Below, in pieces: positions 23,945 through 31,913 of a DNA stretch of 64,000 nucleotides. Origin of the DNA: an uncultured Bacteroidales bacterium (GTDB taxonomy: Bacteria > Bacteroidota > Bacteroidia > Bacteroidales > Paludibacteraceae); NCBI GenBank assembly GCA_937891975.1, contig CALAUA010000012.1:175434-239433 (forward strand), read 5' to 3'. Numbering within the stretch: the stretch's first letter is position 1; every line of letters begins with the position of its first letter. Made by a program: the position numbers and the translations under genes. Under the pieces are notes generated by a model. The model was not told the origin of the DNA, searched no databases, and worked only from the letters and a program-made list of their open reading frames with translations.

Positions 23945-25222
23945 TTAGATGCTTGTTTTGAGGTTAATAGTTCCTTTTATTTCGTCTATCTGACCTGTTG
24001 GTACCAGTACAAACGACACCTTCAACTCTCTTGGAGAGATGAGCAAATCGCTATTTGGATCCACAGTAGTTTTACCTGCGGTGATTAGACCTTCAGCAGC
24101 CATGGTGTTGAATACATCATCATCAGCAAGGCGCTCGAAATAGGTCACTAATGCCTGCGGCAATTTGCCCGTGCTTGGATCAACTGGTTGTGTACTCTTT
24201 ACCTTTGGCAATAGACAGGTGCGTAGGTCGCGCACAGCTTTGTCATGTGTACGACCGTAGCTGATGGTGTACTCGTTGAAATAACCGTCTTTGTCTTTCT
24301 TGATAGGCGTACAAGTATGATCGTTATTCCAATAGTACCCCGCAATACCAGTGTACGAAATAGCAAAGACATAGCCTTTACTATCAAGTGCCTCTAATTG
24401 AGAATCCCACCCAGCTACAGTTTGGTGATTACTCAATCCAGCAACCAGCCACTTGTTATTTGTGACATCAACCAGATTACCACCCTCTACTTCGCCAATA
24501 TTCTCGTTAACGGCTTTCTTGGCTATGCTGCCAAGCATAGTGCCCAAATCTGCCATCTTCTTACGAATTGCGTCCAAGCCATCAGCATACTTCCAATCTT
24601 GTGCAATACACACGGATACCTTGAAAGCTTCCAATACTTGGTCGCTAATGGTAATGTTGCGCAAATCCTGAGCGGCAGCTGCATTAGTTGCATTAAAGTC
24701 ACGACCCTCAAGAATCACTTGACAAGGACGGAAGGTGCTGAAAGCCCAATCATAAAGTTGTTGAGCTAACTGGATTGAACCAAACACATCTTCAGGGAAC
24801 CCATTGAGGTAGCCTGTTTCGCCAGTTGCTGGCGTGTTGGCAATGCCAAGGATACGAATCTCTCCGTTGGCATCAACAATCAGTTTCTTTGCAAATTCTT
24901 CAGCAAAAGCAGCCTCCATGTTACCAGAGTACAGCATGAGATAAAGCGTACCGTTAGGGAACATGCGGTAGAACTCACTAATATGGCGATAAACGCTAAG
25001 CGAGTTGGTGCTATCATATGCTTCATTTATACCGTATGCTTCAGCATCCGTCAGGCTTGTGAGTTTAACGGTCTGACCAAGAGCAATACCGCTAATGCCA
25101 TTCGCCACGTCAGCAGCTACAGCTACACCCGTAGCCAAAAGACCTACGATAGAATCACGGCCACCGATGACACTGGCACCAATGGTACCACGTTGAATAT
25201 TTACTCCTTTAAGACTTCCCAT
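23945..25222 (-). CDS. Tail sheath protein (DUF2586-like)
   Basis: 425 residues. GSLKGVNIQRGTIGASVIGGRDSIVGLL opens it; the middle VSVCIAQDWKYADGLDAIRKKM and the C-terminal RTHDKAVRDLRTCLLPKVKS and SPRELKVSFVLVPTGQIDEIKG parts match the DUF2586 type of sheath. The protein forms the contractile outer tail cylinder. The presence of sheath, tube, hub and wedge shows a myovirus-type tail. Confidence 0.8.
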   Translation of the reverse strand: MGSLKGVNIQRGTIGASVIGGRDSIVGLLATGVAVAADVANGISGIALGQTVKLTSLTDAEAYGINEAYDSTNSLSVYRHISEFYRMFPNGTLYLMLYSGNMEAAFAEEFAKKLIVDANGEIRILGIANTPATGETGYLNGFPEDVFGSIQLAQQLYDWAFSTFRPCQVILEGRDFNATNAAAAQDLRNITISDQVLEAFKVSVCIAQDWKYADGLDAIRKKMADLGTMLGSIAKKAVNENIGEVEGGNLVDVTNNKWLVAGLSNHQTVAGWDSQLEALDSKGYVFAISYTGIAGYYWNNDHTCTPIKKDKDGYFNEYTISYGRTHDKAVRDLRTCLLPKVKSTQPVDPSTGKLPQALVTYFERLADDDVFNTMAAEGLITAGKTTVDPNSDLLISPRELKVSFVLVPTGQIDEIKGTINLKTSI

Positions 25223-25227
25223 AATGA

Positions 25228-25437
25228 TTACTTTTTGAAAGTTTCTACTTTGTCGGCCTTGCCGGCTTCACTGTTTACTGCGAGATCCTTCTGTAAGAAG
25301 AACTCACCACGGCTATTACGATAGATTACATCCACATCATAACGCTCCATAAGTTTCTTTACTTCTGGAGAGATAGTCTTTGCAGTTGAACCTGCAACCT
25401 TCGTAGTTTCCGCTTTAGTTGAATTATTTTTAGCCAT
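25228..25437 (-). CDS. Small conserved phage protein between capsid and sheath
   Basis: 69 residues, Lys/Thr/Ala-rich N-terminus, then SPEVKKLMERYDVDVIYRNSRGEFFLQKDLA. No recognised domain. It lies 5 bp before the sheath and 65 bp after the capsid gene, the place of a head-tail joining or neck protein, but the sequence does not prove this. Confidence 0.6.
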   Translation of the reverse strand: MAKNNSTKAETTKVAGSTAKTISPEVKKLMERYDVDVIYRNSRGEFFLQKDLAVNSEAGKADKVETFKK

Positions 25438-25501
25438 TGTTGTATTAGTTTGAATAGGTAGCCGGACAATCTCCGGCTACCTCAATGAAACATTAGAGGA
25501 A

Positions 25502-26554
25502 TTATGATGCTGATTGAGCGTATGCACTAACAATAGCTCCTGTTCCGCGAGTTACTTTTGGCATTGCAATAAAGTAGTGACGGAAGTTAATGAGGTTTTG
25601 TTGATGCTTTGGATCGTTCTTTGCTTCAGAAAAATACATCGTAGTTTTTCCAGATGCCTTAAACACATTCTTTACATAAAATGCAACTGATGCTTCAAAC
25701 TCACCTGTTTCTGCCACTGCACCAAAAGACTTCTTTTGACCAGCTTGCGTGTAGATCGGATTATTACCATATTCATACACATCAAATCCATATAGGTTCG
25801 CGATTTTACCACTGGTATAGTTGTAGAATTGATCCTTGAATTTTTGATCAAGACGCAACAAGTCTTCAACATGGGCAGCACAGAGCACTAAACGACGACC
25901 TTGTTTCGGTACATGGATATCATCCAGTTTACGCTTCAGCGTGATAATATCATCAGTAGTCAATCGACGACGACCTTCCGATGTAACTTCACCAGTAGTT
26001 GTAAGCACAGGACTTTGCTTATCATTCTTGGCGGGAGCAAAGGAATGGATTGCTTTGTTATGTTTATTCACCGAAATAGAATCTGCATGTTGTTCCTTGC
26101 GCAATTTGATTTTGTCATAAGATAATGCATAAAGCTCATCATCTGTAATAGCGGTGGCCTCTGTTTGATACTTATCCAATGAGATTGCAATGTCAGCATC
26201 CCCGATTTCTTGAGTAGGAATAGGATATGTCGTGTTATTAATCAACACGTCTGGATTAACACCAGCATCAACTAAATGGATCACATCATTTTCCGCGAAT
26301 TGACTGTAATCTGGCACTCCACTCAAGAATGCGGCCTCTTCTGCTTGTGAGAATTGTTTTACTACTTCGCCAGTCCAAACCTCGGTATATACAGTACCAC
26401 GGAGAACACCCATCGGTGCAAGATTTGGAATCATAGCGACCACGTTCATGACTACTGCACCTACAGCAGGAGCAGCACCAACTACTGCGGCAAATAAGCC
26501 GCCAGTAAAGCAGTTAACCAGAACTGCCGTTAGCAATAAAAATAACTTTTTCAT
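25502..26554 (-). CDS. Major capsid protein with an N-terminal hydrophobic segment
   Basis: 350 residues. From about residue 60 on (YTEVWTGEVVKQF, DIAISLDKYQTEATAITDDELYALSYDK, RLVLCAAHVEDLL, FYVKNVFKASGKTTMYFSEAKNDP) it is a HK97-fold major capsid protein like those of Bacteroides Mu-like phages. The first 60 residues are odd: MKKLFLLLTAVLVNCFTGGLFA looks like a signal peptide and is followed by a further hydrophobic stretch. It follows the protease/scaffold gene by 26 bp. Confidence 0.78.
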   Translation of the reverse strand: MKKLFLLLTAVLVNCFTGGLFAAVVGAAPAVGAVVMNVVAMIPNLAPMGVLRGTVYTEVWTGEVVKQFSQAEEAAFLSGVPDYSQFAENDVIHLVDAGVNPDVLINNTTYPIPTQEIGDADIAISLDKYQTEATAITDDELYALSYDKIKLRKEQHADSISVNKHNKAIHSFAPAKNDKQSPVLTTTGEVTSEGRRRLTTDDIITLKRKLDDIHVPKQGRRLVLCAAHVEDLLRLDQKFKDQFYNYTSGKIANLYGFDVYEYGNNPIYTQAGQKKSFGAVAETGEFEASVAFYVKNVFKASGKTTMYFSEAKNDPKHQQNLINFRHYFIAMPKVTRGTGAIVSAYAQSAS

Positions 26555-26580
26555 TTTGAATTTGGTTTTGTTTGTTTGAC

Positions 26581-27018
26581 TTACAATTTCTTGTACTTGG
26601 CATCGTACAAAGCTTGGAATTTTTCGGGATCGTTCTTTTGGAGGGCTTCAAGAGCGCGAGGATCCTCGGCTTGATATTTATCCCAATCCCAGTCAGCTCG
26701 TGCCTCGGTACCATGTTTTTGGGCAAGCTGAGATGTGATAGAAGTTGGTTGTACTTTGATGCCATCAAGTACTTTGTTCAGTACTTCGATTCCGTTTTTC
26801 TCTCCGATACCCTCATAAAGAGCACGTTGTTCTTCGGTAATCTTCTTGGCTTCAATCGCAGCATCGATAGCAGAAGTAATCTGTCCCTTGCGCATCGCTG
26901 CAACTTGGTCTTTCTCTGCATCAATTTTTGCTTGAATAGCAGCTTCAATTGCTGCATCATCAGATTGGGCTGTAACACCTGTAAGCCCAAACTTGTCGAT
27001 CAAACTTTGTTTGTCCAT
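26581..27018 (-). CDS. Possible nested scaffold protein (in-frame internal start)
   Basis: ATG 27018 (MDKQSLIDKFGLTGVTAQ) lies in frame inside the protease gene, after an A-rich stretch that would suit Bacteroidota translation starts. It would make the 145-residue scaffold alone. Mu makes scaffold gpZ in the same way from the 3' part of protease gene I. Confidence 0.45.
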   Translation of the reverse strand: MDKQSLIDKFGLTGVTAQSDDAAIEAAIQAKIDAEKDQVAAMRKGQITSAIDAAIEAKKITEEQRALYEGIGEKNGIEVLNKVLDGIKVQPTSITSQLAQKHGTEARADWDWDKYQAEDPRALEALQKNDPEKFQALYDAKYKKL

Positions 27019-27636
27019 TTGATTGTTGTTTTGAGGTTGATTATTAAATGTTGTTATTGCTTCAAAACGCTGTAAAAGCGCTGCAGCATTTGTCTTTTTC
27101 AAATCGCCTTCTGGCGTTTCTATTTTTACATTACTTGCGCCTATAACTTCATCAACAAGTTTTTCTTGCAGTGCTTCTTGTGCATTGAACCAGTTATCAC
27201 CTTTGAGCCATTCTGCAACCGCTTCTTTGTCTTTTCCTGTTCTCGCACAATAAGCTGTGATAAAATTATCTTCCATACTACGGAGTAGATGTGCTGCCTT
27301 TTCCAGTTCTTCGGCATTCCCACAAGAGAATGTATATGGCGAATGGATCATAATAAATGCGTTCTCTGCCATGTATATCTTTCGACCCGCCAACATAATG
27401 ATACTGGCCATACTCGCAGCCATACCATCAATGTAAACATCCACTGGTTTTTTGCTGTCCTTGATGGCATTGAAAATAGCAGTACCTTCAAAGACCTCTC
27501 CTCCCGGACTATGCAAATGCAACTCAATCACATCTGCCGTTTTTTGCGCTTCAGTCAATTTACTGATAAACGAAGCAGCACTATTCTCACCGTCCGCTTC
27601 AATGGCGCCATACAATTTAATTGCAACTGTTTTCAT
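26581..27636 (-). CDS. Head maturation protease with C-terminal scaffold region
   Basis: 351 residues. Residues 1-170 are a ClpP-like serine protease: HSPGGEVFEGTAIFNAI, DGMAASMAS with nucleophile Ser75, and MIHSP with His98. Residues 207-351 are helical and charged, as in scaffolds, and include a good internal start. It is the first gene of the minus-strand late operon, with a TAATTTTG box at 27674-27681 about 40 bp upstream. It cleaves scaffold and capsid proteins during head assembly. Confidence 0.88.
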   Translation of the reverse strand: MKTVAIKLYGAIEADGENSAASFISKLTEAQKTADVIELHLHSPGGEVFEGTAIFNAIKDSKKPVDVYIDGMAASMASIIMLAGRKIYMAENAFIMIHSPYTFSCGNAEELEKAAHLLRSMEDNFITAYCARTGKDKEAVAEWLKGDNWFNAQEALQEKLVDEVIGASNVKIETPEGDLKKTNAAALLQRFEAITTFNNQPQNNNQMDKQSLIDKFGLTGVTAQSDDAAIEAAIQAKIDAEKDQVAAMRKGQITSAIDAAIEAKKITEEQRALYEGIGEKNGIEVLNKVLDGIKVQPTSITSQLAQKHGTEARADWDWDKYQAEDPRALEALQKNDPEKFQALYDAKYKKL

Positions 27637-27673
27637 AAATATTTTTTTCTGTTGTTTGATTCAAAATCTGCCG

Positions 27674-27681
27674 CAAAATTA
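27674..27681 (-). promoter_or_regulatory. Late promoter -7 box, leftward
   Basis: TAATTTTG on the minus strand, about 40 bp before the protease start. No good TTTG -33 box lies at the usual distance; instead a palindrome ends 29 bp upstream. Confidence 0.6.
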
Positions 27682-27710
27682 CTGACAATATTATACTTAC
27701 ACAAAAAAGT

Positions 27711-27746
27711 GTCCAACCCTTGGACGGAAGTGTCCAACCCTTGGAC
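27711..27746. promoter_or_regulatory. Twin palindromic operator between the divergent late operons
   Basis: Two identical copies of GTCCAACCCTTGGAC (27711-27725 and 27732-27746), each a perfect inverted repeat with 6-bp arms, centred 21 bp (two helical turns) apart. The gap to each outward TAATTTTG box is 29 bp on both sides. This symmetry suggests a dimeric activator serving both late operons, a job done by Mor and C in Mu. Confidence 0.7.
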
Positions 27747-27775
27747 AGTTACTTTATTATTTACTTATTTATCTG

Positions 27776-27783
27776 TAATTTTG
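27776..27783 (+). promoter_or_regulatory. Late promoter -7 box, rightward
   Basis: TAATTTTG, identical to the leftward box, 40 bp before the small-terminase start at 27824 and 29 bp from the second palindrome. Confidence 0.6.
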
Positions 27784-27823
27784 CAGCCAGAAATGGGGAT
27801 TCTCCCTGAAGATTTGAAATGAT

Positions 27824-28273
27824 ATGAATAAAAAAGAAACAGAAAAAGCGAAAGAGTTGGCCCGTCTATACTATGCGGCTGGTGAGACTCAAGACATCGT
27901 GGCTAAGCGTGTCGGTGTATCTCGGAACACTATTAACCGATGGGTGTCCGATGGAGGATGGGATGTGCAACGTGCTGCTAAGACGATTACACGGAAAGAG
28001 GTCGTAAACAAGATGCTCCAAAAAATAAATGAGCGGCTTGATAGTGCAGATTGGACTCCTGATGAGTTGGCGAAAGCAGCTGCAGCTATACAGAAACTTG
28101 ACAAACAAACTAACATTGTAACCATTATTGAGGTATTTGCACAGTACAACAATTGGTTGTGTTCTCGTATGCGTATCGATCCAGAACTAACTCCCGAATT
28201 GGTTAGAACTATGACCAAATACCAAGATTTATTTGTCAACGAACACAGTAATACCGTCATCGAATTTAAGTAG
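27824..28273 (+). CDS. Terminase small subunit-like protein
   Basis: 149 residues. An N-terminal helix-turn-helix (LARLYYAAGETQDIVAKRVGVSRNTINRWVSDGGW, about 12-45) is followed by a helical oligomerisation region with DELAKAAAAIQKLDKQ. This is the DUF1804-type small terminase that recognises phage DNA for packaging. It is the first gene of the plus-strand late operon, 5 bp before the large subunit. Confidence 0.82.
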   Translation: MNKKETEKAKELARLYYAAGETQDIVAKRVGVSRNTINRWVSDGGWDVQRAAKTITRKEVVNKMLQKINERLDSADWTPDELAKAAAAIQKLDKQTNIVTIIEVFAQYNNWLCSRMRIDPELTPELVRTMTKYQDLFVNEHSNTVIEFK

Positions 28274-28278
28274 TCTTT

Positions 28279-29859
28279 ATGGGATTGAAAATAACGGAAA
28301 AGGAAGCACGTCTTTATTGGGACAAAATAAAGGCACGTACAATGGCCATCAAAGTTGTTGATGACATTGAATCAGATGCAGATCGCAAAAAACGCATGCG
28401 CTATCTGGAAGCAGACTATATCCGTTGGTTTGAATATTATTTCCCTAACTACGCAAAAAAGAAGTGCGCAAGGTTTCACAAGCGTCTTGCTAATAATATA
28501 ATAAAGAATAAGCGCATACGCGAACTAATGGAGGCATTCCGTTCTGCTGGAAAGTCAGTTCATATTGACATGGGCATTCCATTGTATCTCTACTACGCTC
28601 TTCGTGATTTACACTTCATGTTGCTTATTGGAGAAACAGAGTCCAAAGCAGCAAAATTATTGGGTGATATACAAGCTCAAATTGAGTTCAATCCTCGCCT
28701 TTTAAGGGATTATGGAAAACGCCAACAAATAGGTGATTGGGCAGAGGGAGATTTTACTACATCAGATGGTGTAAAATTCATGTCTCTTGGTTTCCGTCAA
28801 AATCCACGTGGTGCTCGTGAGGGCGATGCCCGTCCAGACTATATTGTCGTGGATGATGTGGATAGCAAGCAGCATGTAAACAATGACCGTCTCATGAAAG
28901 AGGGTGTCGATTATATTACTGAAGATGTATGGGGCTGTTTTGATGCAGATGAGAACGGAACAGAACGCTTCGTGTATGCCAACAACAATTTCCACAAGAA
29001 TAGTATTACAAATCGCCTGAAGTCATATTTCTTGACTGAAAAGCAAAAACTCAAACAAACAGGCGATGAAGATGTCTTTGATGTGCTAACAGTAAATGCA
29101 GTTAAAGACTTGAGTACTTTTGAGCCAAGTTGGCCTGAAAAAACAAGCGCAGATTATTGGCGTAGGAAATTCAATTCTATGCCATATCGCTCATTTATGC
29201 GAGAGTATATGAATACCCACATAGCAGATGGTTCTGTGTTCAAAAATACGGATATCATCTTTGGTCAAATATTACCTCTGCGCGATTATGAAGCATTGGT
29301 GTTTTACGGTGACCTTTCTTATAAAGATCAGGGTGACTTTAAGGGCTTGATATTAGTGGGTAAAATAGGTAGGCAATTTCACATTATATTTACCTATCTT
29401 CGCCGCGCTTCACGTGCAATGGCTGCTGAATGGTTGTACGATTTATACGAGGATAAACACCTCGATAGATACAACATAAAATATATGATTGAAGGTTTAT
29501 TTGCCATGGATGAGTTTGTTAATGATTTTGACAACGAAGGTGATCGTCGTGGCTACTATATCCCAGTTGTTGCTGATGAGCGTGGTAAAACAAATAAATA
29601 CGATCGTATTGAAAGCCTATCCGGCTATTTTGAACGCCACAATGTCATCTTCAATGAAGCCGAAAAAGATTATCCAGATCAAGTAACCCTACGCGATCAA
29701 TTCCTTGCTTTTGAAAAAGGCAGTAAAGCTAACGATGACGGACCAGATGCTGTACACGGTGCCTTTAAGGAGTTATTTACTATTACGCGAGTGGATAAAT
29801 TTCCAGTAAGAACAACGTCACGCGCAGAAATACGCAGTAGGTCTAAAAACACCTTTTAA
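28279..29859 (+). CDS. Terminase large subunit
   Basis: 526 residues. The ATPase part has Walker A FRSAGKS (about 87-93), a Walker B-like YIVVDDVD (188-195) and a YANNN coupling segment. The C-terminal nuclease has FYGDLSYKDQGDFKG and DDGPDAVHGA acidic residues. It pumps phage DNA into the prohead and cuts it. It is of the Mu/gp28-like group. AAACACCTTTTAA occurs twice across its 3' end (29849-29875). Confidence 0.93.
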   Translation: MGLKITEKEARLYWDKIKARTMAIKVVDDIESDADRKKRMRYLEADYIRWFEYYFPNYAKKKCARFHKRLANNIIKNKRIRELMEAFRSAGKSVHIDMGIPLYLYYALRDLHFMLLIGETESKAAKLLGDIQAQIEFNPRLLRDYGKRQQIGDWAEGDFTTSDGVKFMSLGFRQNPRGAREGDARPDYIVVDDVDSKQHVNNDRLMKEGVDYITEDVWGCFDADENGTERFVYANNNFHKNSITNRLKSYFLTEKQKLKQTGDEDVFDVLTVNAVKDLSTFEPSWPEKTSADYWRRKFNSMPYRSFMREYMNTHIADGSVFKNTDIIFGQILPLRDYEALVFYGDLSYKDQGDFKGLILVGKIGRQFHIIFTYLRRASRAMAAEWLYDLYEDKHLDRYNIKYMIEGLFAMDEFVNDFDNEGDRRGYYIPVVADERGKTNKYDRIESLSGYFERHNVIFNEAEKDYPDQVTLRDQFLAFEKGSKANDDGPDAVHGAFKELFTITRVDKFPVRTTSRAEIRSRSKNTF

Positions 29860-29873
29860 ACACCTTTTAAATT

Positions 29874-30290
29874 ATGTTTATAGAAGAGTCAGATTATGAA
29901 GTACAAGTGCGCCAAGAGATGATGAGCATCTTGGATCCAAGCACTCAAAAGTCCGCCATTGAGATGGCAGAATACATGGCCATAGACCAAATAAAATCCT
30001 ATTTAAGTGGTCGGTACGATGTTGAAGCAATATTCTCAAAACAAGGCGAGCATAGGAATCATTTCCTATTGATGATAGCCATAGATATTACACTCTACCA
30101 TTTATGGAGTAAACGGGCTCCACGCAAAATACCAGAGCTACGTTCTGAGCGGTACCAAGATGCACTTAATTGGCTTAAAGCAGTTGGTGAGGGTACTATG
30201 ACTACAGACCTGCCACAATTACATGGGGATGATTTCTTTGGTAACTGCGTTATTACATCTAAGTATAGACCAAATGATAACAAGTATTAG
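29874..30290 (+). CDS. DUF1320 (Mu gp36-like) head-completion protein
   Basis: 138 residues, helical: MFIEESDYEVQVRQEMMSIL, then AIDQIKSYLSGRYDVEAIF and IAIDITLYHLWSKRAPRKIPELRSERYQDALNWLK, the DUF1320 pattern. Such proteins join portal and tail in Mu-like phages. It lies 14 bp after the terminase and 2 bp before the next gene. Confidence 0.8.
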   Translation: MFIEESDYEVQVRQEMMSILDPSTQKSAIEMAEYMAIDQIKSYLSGRYDVEAIFSKQGEHRNHFLLMIAIDITLYHLWSKRAPRKIPELRSERYQDALNWLKAVGEGTMTTDLPQLHGDDFFGNCVITSKYRPNDNKY

Positions 30291-30292
30291 CC

Positions 30293-30604
30293 ATGAAGTT
30301 TATTTTTAACAAGCAGCACTGGAGGGATAAAGACGGAAAAATAACCGCCACCCACATAGAAGTTATGGAGTCCAATGGCCATGCTCATTGCAGGGTATCA
30401 TGCTATCCTAACGAAAATGCACAAATTTTATCTGGTGTGTATGTAGAGGAGAAATTTAGGCATATTGGTATTTGCACAAAAATGCTTAATGCTATCAAAT
30501 GTGTTCTTACACGCACTCATACCATAGTCTATGTAGATGAGTGGGCACCAGACTATGTAAGGCGCATGTATAATGAACGAGGTTATATCGTATTAAACAG
30601 TTAA
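30293..30604 (+). CDS. Small GNAT-fold acetyltransferase-like protein
   Basis: 103 residues. LSGVYVEEKFRHIGICTKMLNAIK looks like GNAT motif A (V-x-x-x-x-R-x-x-G-I/A) and the C-terminal VRRMYNERGYIVLNS like motif B. It is short for the family but may be complete. It sits in the head operon between gp36 and the portal. A role in modifying a virion or host protein is a guess. Confidence 0.6.
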   Translation: MKFIFNKQHWRDKDGKITATHIEVMESNGHAHCRVSCYPNENAQILSGVYVEEKFRHIGICTKMLNAIKCVLTRTHTIVYVDEWAPDYVRRMYNERGYIVLNS

Positions 30605-30630
30605 TAAAGCTTTTATTTAGAGGATAAGCT

Positions 30631-31839
30631 ATGGCAAAGAAAAATAACAAACAATCAACCTCTATTCGCAAACACAATCCAGAGGTTATCACTCAAATCA
30701 TACGTGAGTTCAAGGATCAAACGCGTGCGGAAATCAGGAAATGGCGTCAAGCTTTGCGTATGGCATCAGATATTGAAAATCCGCACAATCATAAGCTACA
30801 AGATTTGTATGATAATCTTGAAGCTGATGGCCATTTTATTGCACAGGTACAATTGCGTAAGGCGGCCACCACTGGTTATGGCTTTGGGATAATCAATCGT
30901 TCATCTGGAAAGATTGATGAGAAAAAGACTGAACTATTTCAGTCGGAGTGGTTCTATAACTTTTTGGATCATGCTTTGGATAGTGTCATTAAGGGATACA
31001 CTGTTTTAGAACTGACAGATCCAGCTACTATGGAACTGACGCTTATCCCACGCAGGAATCTTGTGGGCGTGCGTCAACTCGTTCTGTACGAAGCAAGCGG
31101 TGAAAAAGGGATCGATATATCTACTGGCTACGAAAACACGCTGATTCGTATAGGTAAACCTGCCGATTTGGGTGTGATGGCTCATTTGTGTGGCCAGTTA
31201 ATCTGGAAACGCAATGCACAACAGTCTTGGGCGGAGTTTACTGAGCGTTTTGGTATGCCATTGATTTCTGCTACTACCAACAAGACTTCAAAGGCGGATT
31301 TAGATCGTATCGATAATATGCTCGCCTCTCTCGGCGAATCTGCCCGTGCTGTATTGCCAGAAGGCACATCAATTAAGATTGATCCATTCTCAGGCGGTGA
31401 TGCTTATAAAGTGTTTGATGAACAAATAGAACGCATCAACGCGGAGATGTCAAAGCCCATTACTGGTGGAACAATGGTTACCGATGATGGTAGTTCGCGT
31501 AGCCAAAGCGAAGTACATGAGCGCAATCTTGATAACAAACTGGCAGAATCTGATCGCCGCCTAATTCAATTTGTTGTAAACAACCAACTAATCCCAATAA
31601 TGCATTACTGGGGCTGGCCATTGAATCCCGAAACCGACAAGTTCCAATGGGATGATACATTTGAATTGTCCCTTAATCAGCACTGGAATGTTGTTAATCA
31701 AATTCTTAATCGATTTACTGTTGATCAGGAATGGATTGCAAAGAGATTTAATGTACCTATTACTGGAGAACTTGCTACACCGATAGAGAACGATGACGAG
31801 AATACACATTCACAAAACTTGAGTAGAAATTTCCAGTAG
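30631..31839 (+). CDS. Portal protein (DUF935, Mu gp29-like)
   Basis: 402 residues. IIREFKDQTRAEIRKWRQALRMASDIENPHNHKLQDLYDN, AQVQLRKAATTGYGFGI, FTERFGMPLISATTN and LAESDRRLIQFVVNNQLIPIM match the DUF935 portal family. It forms the dodecameric DNA entry ring. It precedes the MuF gene as in Mu. Confidence 0.88.
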   Translation: MAKKNNKQSTSIRKHNPEVITQIIREFKDQTRAEIRKWRQALRMASDIENPHNHKLQDLYDNLEADGHFIAQVQLRKAATTGYGFGIINRSSGKIDEKKTELFQSEWFYNFLDHALDSVIKGYTVLELTDPATMELTLIPRRNLVGVRQLVLYEASGEKGIDISTGYENTLIRIGKPADLGVMAHLCGQLIWKRNAQQSWAEFTERFGMPLISATTNKTSKADLDRIDNMLASLGESARAVLPEGTSIKIDPFSGGDAYKVFDEQIERINAEMSKPITGGTMVTDDGSSRSQSEVHERNLDNKLAESDRRLIQFVVNNQLIPIMHYWGWPLNPETDKFQWDDTFELSLNQHWNVVNQILNRFTVDQEWIAKRFNVPITGELATPIENDDENTHSQNLSRNFQ

Positions 31840-31913
31840 GGAGTGCGTTAAAGGGCAAAGCGCCACTCCCACTACTATATACGCCCGTAGCAGGCGAAGG
31901 TCGCTTGAGACCA

